Of a DNA stretch of 12,691 bases, positions 1-7,209 are shown piece by piece (positions within the stretch are counted from its first letter, which is position 1; every line of letters starts with the position of its first letter). Source of the stretch: Synergistaceae bacterium (GTDB lineage: Bacteria; Synergistota; Synergistia; Synergistales; Synergistaceae); assembly GCA_028702015.1 (NCBI GenBank), contig JAQVPO010000011.1, forward strand, positions 1-12,691, read 5' to 3'. A program made the translations under genes and the position numbers. The notes under the pieces were generated by a model, which saw nothing but the letters and a program-made list of their open reading frames with translations, was not told the origin of the DNA and did not search any database.

Positions 1-549
1 AAGGAACGACTTTACGCTCTCAAAATTCATAAAGTCCGCCTTGTTTACCATTACGCCTTCGGGGCTGCGGAGCGTTCCGTCTCCCTCGTGTGCGTGGTTT
101 GCGATGATGTGCCCGATCTCATCCGGGCATCCGTTGCGAAGGGCTATAACGGTCCCTGAGAAGGGATGGCGAAGGTTCTTGCCCATTGTTGATTTCACTG
201 TTTCGCCTGCAGGATTCTTTTCGTACTCGACAAGCTTTCCTACATCATGAAGAAGAGCCCCTGCCACAAGGAGGTCGTTGTCCAGCTTGAATTTAGGGTC
301 TTTGGCAGGATAAATGGCATTGAATTCATCCATTGCTGTTTTTGCGATACGGGTCACGCCCTTGACGTGATCAAGATATGTAAAGGGGCAATTGGGGATA
401 AGAAGGGTGAACGGGATCTTATCCATGTCATCGGGCTCCCATCCGCCGGTTTTAAGTGCATCGACATAAGAAGCGACAACTTTATCCTGCATACCCTTAT
501 CCTTGATCCATTCGATTTCGGGGAACAGCTCTCTGATCCTTTTCTCCAT
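1..549 (-). CDS. HD-domain phosphohydrolase, C-terminus off the left edge
   Basis: The frame is open from an ATG at 549 to the window edge: 183 codons without a stop, so the C-terminus is missing. The ATG follows a strong AGGAGG Shine-Dalgarno. The residues fit the HD superfamily of metal-dependent phosphohydrolases: His61 (TYLDHVKG), the His101-Asp102 doublet (GALLHDVGKL), His128 (LRHP), His147/His152/His154 (IGHIIANHAHEGDG) and Asp172 (VNKADFMNF). Such proteins hydrolyse phosphomonoesters or nucleotides in the cytoplasm. I cannot tell the substrate. There is no signal peptide, membrane segment or GGDEF/response-regulator domain in the visible part. It lies 76 bp downstream of the FCD-family regulator on the same strand with no terminator-like hairpin between, so co-transcription is likely. 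Family assignment is firm and function is unknown. Confidence 0.86.
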   Translation of the reverse strand, partial: MEKRIRELFPEIEWIKDKGMQDKVVASYVDALKTGGWEPDDMDKIPFTLLIPNCPFTYLDHVKGVTRIAKTAMDEFNAIYPAKDPKFKLDNDLLVAGALLHDVGKLVEYEKNPAGETVKSTMGKNLRHPFSGTVIALRNGCPDEIGHIIANHAHEGDGTLRSPEGVMVNKADFMNFESVKSFL

Positions 550-625
550 GTTGATTCCTCCTGTTTCTGTTTTTTTAATATCTTTTACTTGCTGGTATTT
601 CTTTTTATATGGCAGGGCCGTATGA

Positions 626-1321
626 TTATCTGGCCGCGATACCTCTGTGGAGAGTTTTATATATCCTGTCTATATGGTTTGCAGCCATTTCACGTGCCAG
701 CTCAACGTTGTGATAGAGAATAGCTTCGTACATTGATCTGTGTTCGAGAAGAAAAGCATCCTTGTCTTCCAGAAGGTTATAGATCTTGTCGTGTGTAGCC
801 ATTATCAAATCAAAATTCATCCTTGTGATATTTACAAAGACGAAATTGTGCGTTGCTTCGGCAAGCGCAAGGTGAAAATCAAAATCGGCCTGTGCACGGA
901 GGTTGGGATCCCCGAGGCCCTTTTCTGTTACGGTAAGAACTCTCAGCATCCTCGTCATATCTGACGGAGTTGCTTTCATTGCACTCTCTGCTGCAATTGC
1001 AGGGTCAAGTATACGTCGTGCTTCCATAAGTTCCAGAACAGCAGAATCTTCCAGGCGCATAATCTTTTCGTCTTCAGATGCCGGTTTGGGGTGACGCACA
1101 AAGCGGCCCTTTCCCGGAACAGATTCAATGAGCCCCAAAAGCTCCATTACCCTGAAAGCTTCCCTCAGTGAGCTCCGGCTCACTCCAAAATCGTCCATAA
1201 GCTGGCGCTCGGAAGGAAGCGGGTCTCCCGGAAGAATATCTCCTCTTGCAATGGATTCTTTTAATTTTTCTACTACTTTCTCATATATGCGGGTTCCCCG
1301 CGAGACTTGAGTTTCAATCAT
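626..1321 (-). CDS. FadR/GntR-family regulator with FCD ligand-binding domain
   Basis: A 231-residue cytoplasmic transcription factor. Residues about 10-76 form the GntR winged helix (IYEKVVEKLKESIARGDILP, then LPSERQLMDDFGVSRSSLRE and a GLIES-GKG wing). Residues about 93-225 form an all-helical FCD domain. The usual metal-coordinating set of FCD proteins is visible as Asp146-x3-His150, His194 and His216, so it probably binds a small carboxylate or sugar acid through a metal. Length is typical for the family. The ATG at 1321 has AAGGAG about 9 nt upstream. It is the first gene of a minus-strand unit that continues into the HD-domain gene. Regulators of this group usually repress their own or a neighbouring operon, and a candidate operator lies upstream at 1401-1421. 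The effector cannot be read from sequence. Confidence 0.92.
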   Translation of the reverse strand: MIETQVSRGTRIYEKVVEKLKESIARGDILPGDPLPSERQLMDDFGVSRSSLREAFRVMELLGLIESVPGKGRFVRHPKPASEDEKIMRLEDSAVLELMEARRILDPAIAAESAMKATPSDMTRMLRVLTVTEKGLGDPNLRAQADFDFHLALAEATHNFVFVNITRMNFDLIMATHDKIYNLLEDKDAFLLEHRSMYEAILYHNVELAREMAANHIDRIYKTLHRGIAAR

Positions 1322-1349
1322 GTGAAAAAACTCCTTTCCTGGACCACCC

Positions 1350-1378
1350 AGTATACCTTATATCATGTCTTTTATAAA
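1350..1378 (-). promoter_or_regulatory. Candidate promoter of the FCD regulator
   Basis: Read on the minus strand, TTTATA (1378-1373) and TATACT (1355-1350) are separated by 17 bp and lie just upstream of the regulator's Shine-Dalgarno. The -10 matches the sigma-70 consensus at 5 of 6 and the -35 at 4 of 6. Predicted from spacing and consensus only. Confidence 0.45.
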
Positions 1379-1400
1379 AAAACAAGAGGAAAAACATATT

Positions 1401-1421
1401 CTAAATAGTCAGATTATTTAG
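1401..1421. repeat. Inverted repeat, possible operator
   Basis: CTAAATA (1401-1407) and TATTTAG (1415-1421) form perfect 7-bp arms around a 7-bp centre. It sits about 22 bp upstream of the predicted -35 of the FCD regulator. A dyad of about 21 bp fits a dimeric regulator site. It is not the usual TNGTNNNACNA core of characterised FCD/GntR operators, so the assignment is a guess. Confidence 0.35.
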
Positions 1422-1438
1422 TTACGGACCGGGTTTTT

Positions 1439-1494
1439 ATGGTCTATTGCCAGTTTAGCATGACCTCTACTGGTTTAGCATTGGTACAGACCAT
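1439..1494. repeat. Nested hairpin with a 20-bp-spaced direct repeat
   Basis: The outer arms ATGGTCT (1439-1445) and AGACCAT (1488-1494) are perfect inverted copies. Inside them CCAGT (1450-1454) pairs with ACTGG (1469-1473). Overlapping this, the 9-mer GTTTAGCAT occurs twice (1453-1461 and 1473-1481), exactly 20 bp apart, about two helical turns. The structure could be a tandem regulator site, a cruciform or a small structured RNA. None of these can be decided from the sequence. Confidence 0.4.
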
Positions 1495-1640
1495 ACGAGA
1501 AACAGCCTTATGAGCATAGAAGCCTATTAGAGACAATAATTCCTCCTAATTAATGCCGGAGCTGTATATCATGATTCGCTGCCCAGGTGGTCCGACCGCA
1601 TGTGAATATTACATTTAACTTTGCGCTGCAAAAGCATATG

Positions 1641-1669
1641 TTGACTTGATAACATACGGCATATAGTAT
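1641..1669 (+). promoter_or_regulatory. Candidate promoter of the pilin gene
   Basis: TTGACT (1641-1646) and TAGTAT (1664-1669) are 17 bp apart. An overlapping TATAGT (1662-1667) would give 15 bp. Transcription would start near 1676, inside the Shine-Dalgarno of the ATG at 1684. This favours the ATG at 1708 as the real translation start. Confidence 0.42.
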
Positions 1670-1707
1670 TTGGGAGATAAAAAATGAAAGGATGGAGGAC
1701 TATCGGG

Positions 1708-2244
1708 ATGAAAGAGAAAGGAACCGTACGACTAGCAATCCGCATTGCCTTCTCTCTTGTTGAGCTTATCGTGACAGTCATAATAATAGGGACGCTTGCA
1801 GGAATGATGCTCCTTTCTTTCGCTCCGGCCTCCGACTCAGCAAAAGCTGCAAAAATAATATCAGACATAAAAAGCATGAGATCGGCAGCCATTCTTTACA
1901 GGGCTGACAGGGGTGATTGGCCGATATGGATATATGTAAAGGCTACTGGCGAGTACTCAGCCATTTCTGGCACCTCTCATCTGCCGAGCAAATACAGCAG
2001 TCTGACAACAGAGGGTGACGGTTATTGGGTGGGAGCAATGAAAGGGAGCGACGGAGCAGCTTATGCTGTTGTATATGTAGCTGACCTTGATGACAGTGTA
2101 CGAAATGCCCTTGAGAAAAAATCCGGCGAATCAGTTCTTTATGGTGAAGAGTACTCAAAGATGAAGATGCTGAGAGTGGAAGATGTCCTCTCTTCCCCGT
2201 ACAAAGCGGAACACGACATGCTCATCGCAATCACAAGCAGATAG
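1708..2244 (+). CDS. Type IV pilin-like (prepilin/pseudopilin) protein
   Basis: A 178-residue protein with a class III prepilin signal. A short basic leader (MKEKGTVRLAIRIA) is followed by FSLVELIVTVIIIGTLAG, with Phe at +1 and the conserved Glu at +5, then a hydrophobic helix to about residue 36. It should be cleaved by prepilin peptidase and held in the inner membrane or assembled into a pilus or secretion pseudopilus. The residue before the cleavage site is Ala, not the usual Gly. The soluble part (DRGDWP..., EGDGYWVGAMKG...) resembles small pseudopilins but I cannot name it. I chose ATG 1708, preceded by GGAGG at 1694-1698, because it gives a normal 14-residue leader. An ATG at 1684, with GGGAG before it, would add 8 residues. 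No other pilus gene is nearby, so it is an orphan. Confidence 0.8.
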   Translation: MKEKGTVRLAIRIAFSLVELIVTVIIIGTLAGMMLLSFAPASDSAKAAKIISDIKSMRSAAILYRADRGDWPIWIYVKATGEYSAISGTSHLPSKYSSLTTEGDGYWVGAMKGSDGAAYAVVYVADLDDSVRNALEKKSGESVLYGEEYSKMKMLRVEDVLSSPYKAEHDMLIAITSR

Positions 2245-2324
2245 CAGCCAGGACATAGATCAAAAAATAGCCATCGTAATTTTAATGCCTGAGATATAAT
2301 GCTGCTGATACGAGGTGCAGGTTT

Positions 2325-3617
2325 ATGTTCAAAAAAACAGAAACGATTAAATTCAGCGAAATACTCTCAATAAGAGAAAAAACTATCCTCGGCATCAATC
2401 CTCCGGTCGAGGATTTTGCCTTTTTTGACCTGTGGTCAAAGCCTGCCGGCCTTCTCTACCTGCTGAACCGAATGAGGATAAACGGCAACAATGTCCATCT
2501 GCTGGATTGCATCCATGAAGCATCTGGCGGCGGAAAATCGTTCGGGCGAGAAAAGATACGCGGCATAGAAATTGAGAAGCCTTCTGCATACAGAAAGATA
2601 AAGAGAAGATATCACTGGTTCGGTCTGTCAGAGGAGAGGATAACTGAAAGGCTGCGGGAGATGCCGAAGCCTGATGCAGTATTCCTCACTTCAGCGATGA
2701 CATACTGGTACGGAGGCGTAAAGAAAGTTATCTCCATCCTGAAACAAGAACTCCCCGATGTGCCGGTGATACTGGGAGGCACATACGCAAGGCTCTGTCC
2801 TGAACATGCTGAAGGGATGGGGGCGGACAGCATAGTTACTGACCACTGGATCCCGGACAGTCCATTTCCTGCAATGGATCTCTATGAAAAACCACCCTAC
2901 GGTGTAACGATGACATCCTTTGGATGCCCGCTCTCCTGCACCTACTGCGCCTCACGGATCCTATGGCCCGAATACACGAGAAGGAGCGTCCCCGAGGTCC
3001 TCAGGGAGATCGCTTATCAGGCAGATCTGGGTGCTGAGGACATAGCCTTCTATGATGACGCTCTTCTCTTAAACAAAAGAAATTATTTTTATCAGCTATG
3101 CGCAGGGCTGATAAAATCATACGGAGATAAAATACGATTCCACACCCCCAACGGACTGCATGTCCGCGAGATAGATGATGAATGTGCAGAAATACTCAGA
3201 AAGAGCGGATTTAAAACGATAAGGCTTTCTCTCGAAAGCATCGATCCCAAGATGTCGGGCGCGAGCTCCGGCAAAGTTGCCAGAGAAGAGTACGCCGGAG
3301 CAGTAAGATCTCTTTTAAAAGCCGGCTATTCAGAAGCTGACTGCGAGACATACATTCTGCTGGGCCTGCCCGGCCAAAGCACAGATTCAGTCAAAGAAAC
3401 CATACAGTTTGTCCATTCTTCCGGAGGTAGGCCCAAGCTGGCCGAATTCTCGCCGATACCGGGAACGCCTTCATTTGAGACAGCGGCCAGAGAAATGCCT
3501 GAGCTTAGAAAGGAGCCTCTGCTTCACAATAACTCAGTATACTCTTCCTGGATATCGGGAAACATCTCCCCGGAAGAGCTTCAGGAGCTTAAAGATCTCG
3601 CACGAAAAAAGAGTTGA
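2325..3617 (+). CDS. Radical SAM protein with B12-binding-like N-terminal domain
   Basis: A 430-residue cytoplasmic iron-sulfur enzyme. Residues about 20-165 resemble the Rossmann-like B12-binding fold seen in many radical SAM proteins (KPDAVFLTSAMTYWYGGVKK..., then VPVILGGTYARLCPEHA). They lack the DxHxxG cobalamin-ligand motif, so B12 binding is doubtful. Residues about 190-400 are the radical SAM barrel. Cys201, Cys205 and Cys208 (CPLSCTYC) ligate the 4Fe-4S cluster, followed by EDIAFYDDALLLN, an RLSLES strand and LLGLPGQS, all typical of the Elp3/MiaB-type core. Substrate unknown. The ATG follows GAGGTG. A TATAAT at 2295-2300 lies upstream without a good -35, so it may have its own promoter or be read through from the pilin gene 80 bp before. 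It converges on the acyltransferase gene with only 22 bp between. Confidence 0.88.
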   Translation: MFKKTETIKFSEILSIREKTILGINPPVEDFAFFDLWSKPAGLLYLLNRMRINGNNVHLLDCIHEASGGGKSFGREKIRGIEIEKPSAYRKIKRRYHWFGLSEERITERLREMPKPDAVFLTSAMTYWYGGVKKVISILKQELPDVPVILGGTYARLCPEHAEGMGADSIVTDHWIPDSPFPAMDLYEKPPYGVTMTSFGCPLSCTYCASRILWPEYTRRSVPEVLREIAYQADLGAEDIAFYDDALLLNKRNYFYQLCAGLIKSYGDKIRFHTPNGLHVREIDDECAEILRKSGFKTIRLSLESIDPKMSGASSGKVAREEYAGAVRSLLKAGYSEADCETYILLGLPGQSTDSVKETIQFVHSSGGRPKLAEFSPIPGTPSFETAAREMPELRKEPLLHNNSVYSSWISGNISPEELQELKDLARKKS

Positions 3618-3639
3618 TGTCTGGATAGAAAATGCGGCA

Positions 3640-4278
3640 TTATCTTGGATATTTCTTTCTGTCTTCAGCATCCATTTTCCTGTAAAACATCTCGATTTTA
3701 TCAAGAATATATTTGCGCTTTTCCTTTTCTGTCAGCTCCGCAGGGATATCCGAAGGAAATATAGGATCGCCGTAAACAACGTAAAGTTTTCTTGGACGAG
3801 GAAACTTCATGTGCGGAGACATTGCCCGGTATGTGCCTCCAGCCCAGGCCGGGACAACCGGAGCACCTGTCTTGAGCGACAGGATAGAGACCCCTCCCTC
3901 AAGAGGCTGCAGTTCCCCGTTCTCAGTACGGTGTCCCTCAGGACATATGTAGACGCTGTAATTTTCATGAATAAAACCCATCACCATTCTCAGGAGCGCT
4001 GCAGAGCTGTTTTTATCTTCGGGCGACACAGGTACTGCGCCCATCTTTCTAAGATAGGTTCCCAAGACCGGAACTTTGAAAAGCTTCTCCCACGCGACAA
4101 ACTTGAGGACTCTGGGGCAGAAGGTATATCCCACCAAGGGCGGGTCCAGGTAACTTGCATGGTTTGAGGCAACTATCACTGGTATATTCTGCGGTATTTT
4201 CTCTTTTCCGCTCACCGAAAGACGGTGATAGAGAGTAAAATATATTGAGACTATGAACCTGGTAATCTGGTATAGCAT
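3640..4278 (-). CDS. plsC: PlsC-like 1-acylglycerol-3-phosphate acyltransferase
   Basis: A 212-residue membrane-associated acyltransferase that would add a fatty acyl chain to lysophosphatidic acid in phospholipid synthesis. The catalytic H-x4-D is NHASYLD (His40, Asp45). The second conserved block is PEGHRTENG (Glu114-Gly115), a variant of the usual PEGTRS, and the downstream VPAWAGG matches block IV. A hydrophobic segment at residues about 5-18 probably anchors it. I chose the ATG at 4278 because GGGAGG stands 8 nt upstream and the family usually begins just before the hydrophobic segment. The frame is open further upstream to 4341 but without a supporting ribosome-binding site. The DUF502 gene is divergent, 80 bp away. 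A possible promoter on this strand is TTGTCA-18-TATCCT within that gap. Exact acceptor not provable from sequence. Confidence 0.88.
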   Translation of the reverse strand: MLYQITRFIVSIYFTLYHRLSVSGKEKIPQNIPVIVASNHASYLDPPLVGYTFCPRVLKFVAWEKLFKVPVLGTYLRKMGAVPVSPEDKNSSAALLRMVMGFIHENYSVYICPEGHRTENGELQPLEGGVSILSLKTGAPVVPAWAGGTYRAMSPHMKFPRPRKLYVVYGDPIFPSDIPAELTEKEKRKYILDKIEMFYRKMDAEDRKKYPR

Positions 4279-4358
4279 TAAGGATTCCTCCCGCTGGCTG
4301 CGTTTGCAGTAAGGATATCCCAGAAATGAGTGAATTGACAAGTCTTGGAGTGAGCTGA

Positions 4359-4970
4359 ATGGGTAACAAAAAGCAGGAAAATGAAAAAGAGGTATCTGTC
4401 ATCGGTTCAAGGATAGCAAGGATGGCCAAGGACTTTTTCCTCGGATGCATAGCGCTTATACCGCTTGCGGTATTTGTCTTCATATTTTATTACCTGATTA
4501 TGCTTTTTGAGGCACTGGGCGCAGTGATCTTCGGGCTTACAAAATCCATGAAGACAACTGTGGCAGTAACTCTCATCATTGTCCTTCTGCTGATGTATAC
4601 AGGCCGAAAGCTCAGGAGAAAAGAAAAGTGGTTCCTGAATATAGTTGACCAGCTGATCTCAAAGATACCTGTGATCGGAGGATGGTACGCGACCTTTCAG
4701 GATATGGTGCAGACGTTTACAGCCGGCGGGGGCGAAAGGGGATATCTCGGAACAGCCAAAGTACCCTGCGGAGACGGATATATAATTGGATTTGTAACAA
4801 AGCGTGAGAAAGCAGAAGATGGAAGCAGCAGAGTCACTATCTTCGTGCCTACTTCTCCCAACCCTACTACGGGCCTTGTCTTCTTTTTCCCTGAAGATAA
4901 AATTGAATACCTGGACCTGACCCCTGAGAAGGCTTTTGCAAAGATCATTTCCCTGGGAATGAAATCCTGA
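4359..4970 (+). CDS. DUF502 family inner-membrane protein
   Basis: A 203-residue protein with two membrane segments at about residues 27-50 and 66-81, separated by a short loop, and a cytosolic or external beta-rich C-terminal domain. The features that mark DUF502 are KIPVIGGWYATFQDMVQTF (after the second helix), GYIIGFVTKR, and the signature FVPTSPNPTTGLVFFFPEDK followed by YLDLTPEKAFAKIISLGM. The family is widespread in bacteria and its function is not known to me. GGAG lies 8 nt before the ATG. It is transcribed away from plsC and ends at a strong terminator, so it appears to be a single-gene unit. A shared role in envelope lipid biology with plsC is only a guess from position. Confidence 0.88.
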   Translation: MGNKKQENEKEVSVIGSRIARMAKDFFLGCIALIPLAVFVFIFYYLIMLFEALGAVIFGLTKSMKTTVAVTLIIVLLLMYTGRKLRRKEKWFLNIVDQLISKIPVIGGWYATFQDMVQTFTAGGGERGYLGTAKVPCGDGYIIGFVTKREKAEDGSSRVTIFVPTSPNPTTGLVFFFPEDKIEYLDLTPEKAFAKIISLGMKS

Positions 4971-4987
4971 AAATAAATAAAAATTAA

Positions 4988-5012
4988 GAGGCGGCTTATT
5001 ATGAGCCGCCTC
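4988..5012. terminator. Bidirectional intrinsic terminator
   Basis: GAGGCGGCT (4988-4996) and AGCCGCCTC (5004-5012) make a perfect 9-bp GC-rich stem with a 7-nt loop. On the plus strand CTGTTTTCTCT follows. On the minus strand TTAATTTTTATTTATTTT follows. It therefore serves the convergent DUF502 and fumarylacetoacetate hydrolase genes, which end on either side. Confidence 0.78.
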
Positions 5013-5041
5013 CTGTTTTCTCTGTAAGCAATAAAAGCCTA

Positions 5042-5821
5042 TCAGTCAGCGCATATATTCCTCAGGCTTCCTATACCCTCGATATTTACCTCTACCAGGT
5101 CTCCTGCTTTCATCGGCCCCACGCCCTGCGGCGTTCCGCTTGCGATGACATCTCCGGGTTCAAGTGTTGCAAATCTGCTGATATGGGCAATAAGCCTTGT
5201 TATGGGGAAGATCATCTGCGAAAATGAGGCTTCCTGTACTGTTTTGCCGTTCAGGGACGTCGTGATCACAGCATCCTGGGGCATCTCACTGGCAAGGAGC
5301 ACCGCCGGACCGAACGGAGCAAAGGTATCAAAGCTTTTAGCCCTCGTCCACTGTCCATCGGAGTTCTGCAGATCCCTGGCTGTTACATCGTTCATTATGG
5401 AATAGCCCAGCACATGGCTGAATGCATCTTCTTCCTTTATGTTATGCCCCGCTTTTCCAATTACAACAGCAAGCTCGCCCTCGTAATCTATACGGCCTGC
5501 CCATCCCGGTATCCTTATAAAATCGTTGGACCCTATTATCGCTGAGGTTGATTTCATGAAGATCAGAGGTTCCTTCGGCACCTCGTTGTTCAGTTCCTTC
5601 ACATGCCCTAAATAATTTCGTCCTACACACCAGATCTTTTTGGGCATGAAAGGAGGCAGGAACTTAACCCTGTCTATGGGGTAGCTCAGTCTTATCGGAG
5701 AAAACCCTGTAAAGGGATCTCCTTCAACTATGTCGACAGAATTGTCACGGATCTTGCCTGAGTAAGTCCTGCCGTCTACCCAAAAGCGACAGTAACGGAC
5801 GGGCGCCTCTTGTTTTGCCAT
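5042..5821 (-). CDS. Fumarylacetoacetate hydrolase (FAH) family protein
   Basis: A 259-residue cytoplasmic metal-dependent enzyme of the FAH superfamily, which cleaves C-C bonds, decarboxylates or hydrates acylpyruvate-like substrates. The catalytic core starts with IWCVGRNYLGHVKEL (residues about 63-77). The divalent-metal ligands are Glu114 and Glu116 (DYEGELAVVIG) and Asp145 (IMNDVTARD). AKSFDTFAPFGP (161-172) and IASGTPQGVG (226-235) complete the active site. Length suits the short prokaryotic members (acylpyruvase, HpcE-like, oxaloacetate decarboxylase), and the family cannot be split further by eye. The ATG is preceded by GGGAGG. It lies 46 bp downstream of the MalY/PatB-type lyase on the same strand with no terminator between, so the two are probably co-transcribed. 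A link between them, such as handling of the 2-oxo acid the lyase releases, is inference. Confidence 0.92.
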   Translation of the reverse strand: MAKQEAPVRYCRFWVDGRTYSGKIRDNSVDIVEGDPFTGFSPIRLSYPIDRVKFLPPFMPKKIWCVGRNYLGHVKELNNEVPKEPLIFMKSTSAIIGSNDFIRIPGWAGRIDYEGELAVVIGKAGHNIKEEDAFSHVLGYSIMNDVTARDLQNSDGQWTRAKSFDTFAPFGPAVLLASEMPQDAVITTSLNGKTVQEASFSQMIFPITRLIAHISRFATLEPGDVIASGTPQGVGPMKAGDLVEVNIEGIGSLRNICAD

Positions 5822-5867
5822 AAAAATATTCCTCCCTGCAGATTTTTATCAAATCAAATAATCAAGA

Positions 5868-7043
5868 TCAATACTTCGCCTTAAGTGCCCTGGCTATCCT
5901 TTCAAGTGCTTCTTTCAGCATTTCGCGGCTGGTCCCGATGTTTATCCTTGCAAATCCGTCTCCCTCAGTCCCGAAGTTCCGTCCGTTGTTGAGCGCAACG
6001 CCCGCATCATTTACAAGAAAATCCATCAGTCCCGCTGAATCAAATCCATATCCCCTGAAATCGATCCAGAATATATATGTCCCTTCCGGGTGATCCAATT
6101 TTGCTTTCGGCATATGCTCTCTTATAAATTTTTCTGTAAAATCCCTGTTTCCTTCAAGGTAGGCCATTAACTCGTCAAGCCATCCGGCACATTCGGCGTA
6201 GGCTGTCTCCATGGCCGTAAGGCCGAGAATGCTCAGAGAGGTGAGATGGAGCCTGTTCAGAACGGATAAATAACGGTATCTGAGGCTTTCATCCGGGATA
6301 AGGGCAACGGAGGAATTCATTCCGGCTATATTGAAGGTCTTGCTTGGCGCGACAAAGGTAACTGTGCGCGCACTCATTTCCTTTGAAAGTGAAGCTATGC
6401 TGATATGCTTCGCATCGCTGTATATGAGGTCCTGGTGGATCTCGTCAGAAATGATAAGCATGTCTTTCCTCTCTGCAAGATCTGCAAGGGCTTCAAGCTC
6501 CTCTCTCGTCCACACGCGTGCGACCGGGTTGTGCGGACTGCAGAGTATAAGTGTCCTGCATGTCGGCGTAACGAGTTTTTCAAGTCCGCCCAGATCCATG
6601 ACGTAGCGTCCGTTTTCTCTCTTCAGCGGATTTTTTACTATCCTCCTGCCTGCTTCACTGATGGTGGAGTAGAAGGGAGGATATACAGGAGTCTGTATGA
6701 TGACTCCGTCACCAGGCTTCGTGTAGGCCATTATCGAAAAAGCCAGCCCTGCCACGACACCTGGTGCCCAGGCTACAGATTCCCTGGCAATGTCCCAGCC
6801 ATGACGGCGCTTCTGCCAGTCCGTTACAGCTTTTAAAAGAGAGTCCGGCGCTATAGGGTATCCCAGCGCCCCTTCGTCTATTTTTTTATGGAGCACATCC
6901 AAAACTTCCGGGGGAGCAGGAAAATCCATGTCAGCTACCCAAAGCGCAAGAAGATCTTTCCTGCCGAATTCCTCTTCAAGAAGATCCCACTTTTCACAGT
7001 TTGTACCGCGTCTGTCCATCTTGATGTCAAAATTATATTTCAA
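5868..7043 (-). CDS. patB: MalY/PatB-type PLP-dependent C-S lyase (aminotransferase fold)
   Basis: A 391-residue fold-type I PLP enzyme. Family members cleave cystathionine or cysteine conjugates to pyruvate, ammonia and a thiol. The N-terminus KYNFDIKMDRRGTN..KWD and LLALWVADMDFPAPPEV are diagnostic for MalY/PatB. The PLP site is seen as CSPHNPVARVW, SDEIHQDL (Asp200) and the Schiff-base lysine in APSKTFNIAGMNSS (Lys235). The INIGTSREML arginine near the C-terminus binds the substrate carboxylate. I chose the TTG at 7043: AAGGGGAGGG stands 8 nt before it and the product then begins MKYNFD like its relatives. A TTG at 7070 is also in frame but would put that Shine-Dalgarno inside the coding region. 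It is probably the first gene of an operon with the FAH-family gene. It is divergent from pepF across 226 bp. Plain aminotransferase activity cannot be excluded. Confidence 0.92.
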   Translation of the reverse strand: MKYNFDIKMDRRGTNCEKWDLLEEEFGRKDLLALWVADMDFPAPPEVLDVLHKKIDEGALGYPIAPDSLLKAVTDWQKRRHGWDIARESVAWAPGVVAGLAFSIMAYTKPGDGVIIQTPVYPPFYSTISEAGRRIVKNPLKRENGRYVMDLGGLEKLVTPTCRTLILCSPHNPVARVWTREELEALADLAERKDMLIISDEIHQDLIYSDAKHISIASLSKEMSARTVTFVAPSKTFNIAGMNSSVALIPDESLRYRYLSVLNRLHLTSLSILGLTAMETAYAECAGWLDELMAYLEGNRDFTEKFIREHMPKAKLDHPEGTYIFWIDFRGYGFDSAGLMDFLVNDAGVALNNGRNFGTEGDGFARINIGTSREMLKEALERIARALKAKY

Positions 7044-7209
7044 GTCAGAAGCCCTCCCCTTATATAACAAGCGATAAATCCGCCTAAGGCCTGCCCGGTG
7101 TGTTCATACTCTGCCTTAAGAGCACCATCTCATAAATAAAAATAACTGCTATTTCGACAAGAGTACCATAATTCTTTAGCTTTTAATACTCTCGTACGGC
7201 AGAAAAAGC

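Larger units (their letters stand above)
1322..1683. other. Non-coding stretch between regulator and pilin genes
   Basis: No convincing full-length gene lies in these 362 bp. They hold the regulator promoter, the dyad at 1401-1421, the repeat structure at 1439-1494 and the pilin promoter. On the minus strand there is a very small open frame from a TTG at 1536 to a TAG at 1446-1444 (30 codons) preceded by AGGAGG at a 5-nt spacing. It spans the repeat structure and I do not recognise its product. It may be chance, a leader peptide or the remains of a lost gene. Confidence 0.5.

Noticed and set aside
247..723. Plus-strand open frame of 158 codons at the left end.
   Set aside because: It lies antisense to the HD-domain gene, whose motifs and ribosome-binding site are clear, and its product is cysteine/phenylalanine-rich with no recognisable family.
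2325..2820. Functional cobalamin-binding domain in the radical SAM protein.
   Set aside because: The fold pattern is present, but the DxHxxG cobalt-ligand motif is missing, so B12 dependence is not claimed.
3409..4167. Plus-strand open frame of 252 codons.
   Set aside because: It overlaps the radical SAM gene end and runs antisense to plsC. The product is rich in Arg, Ser and His without motifs, typical of a shadow frame.
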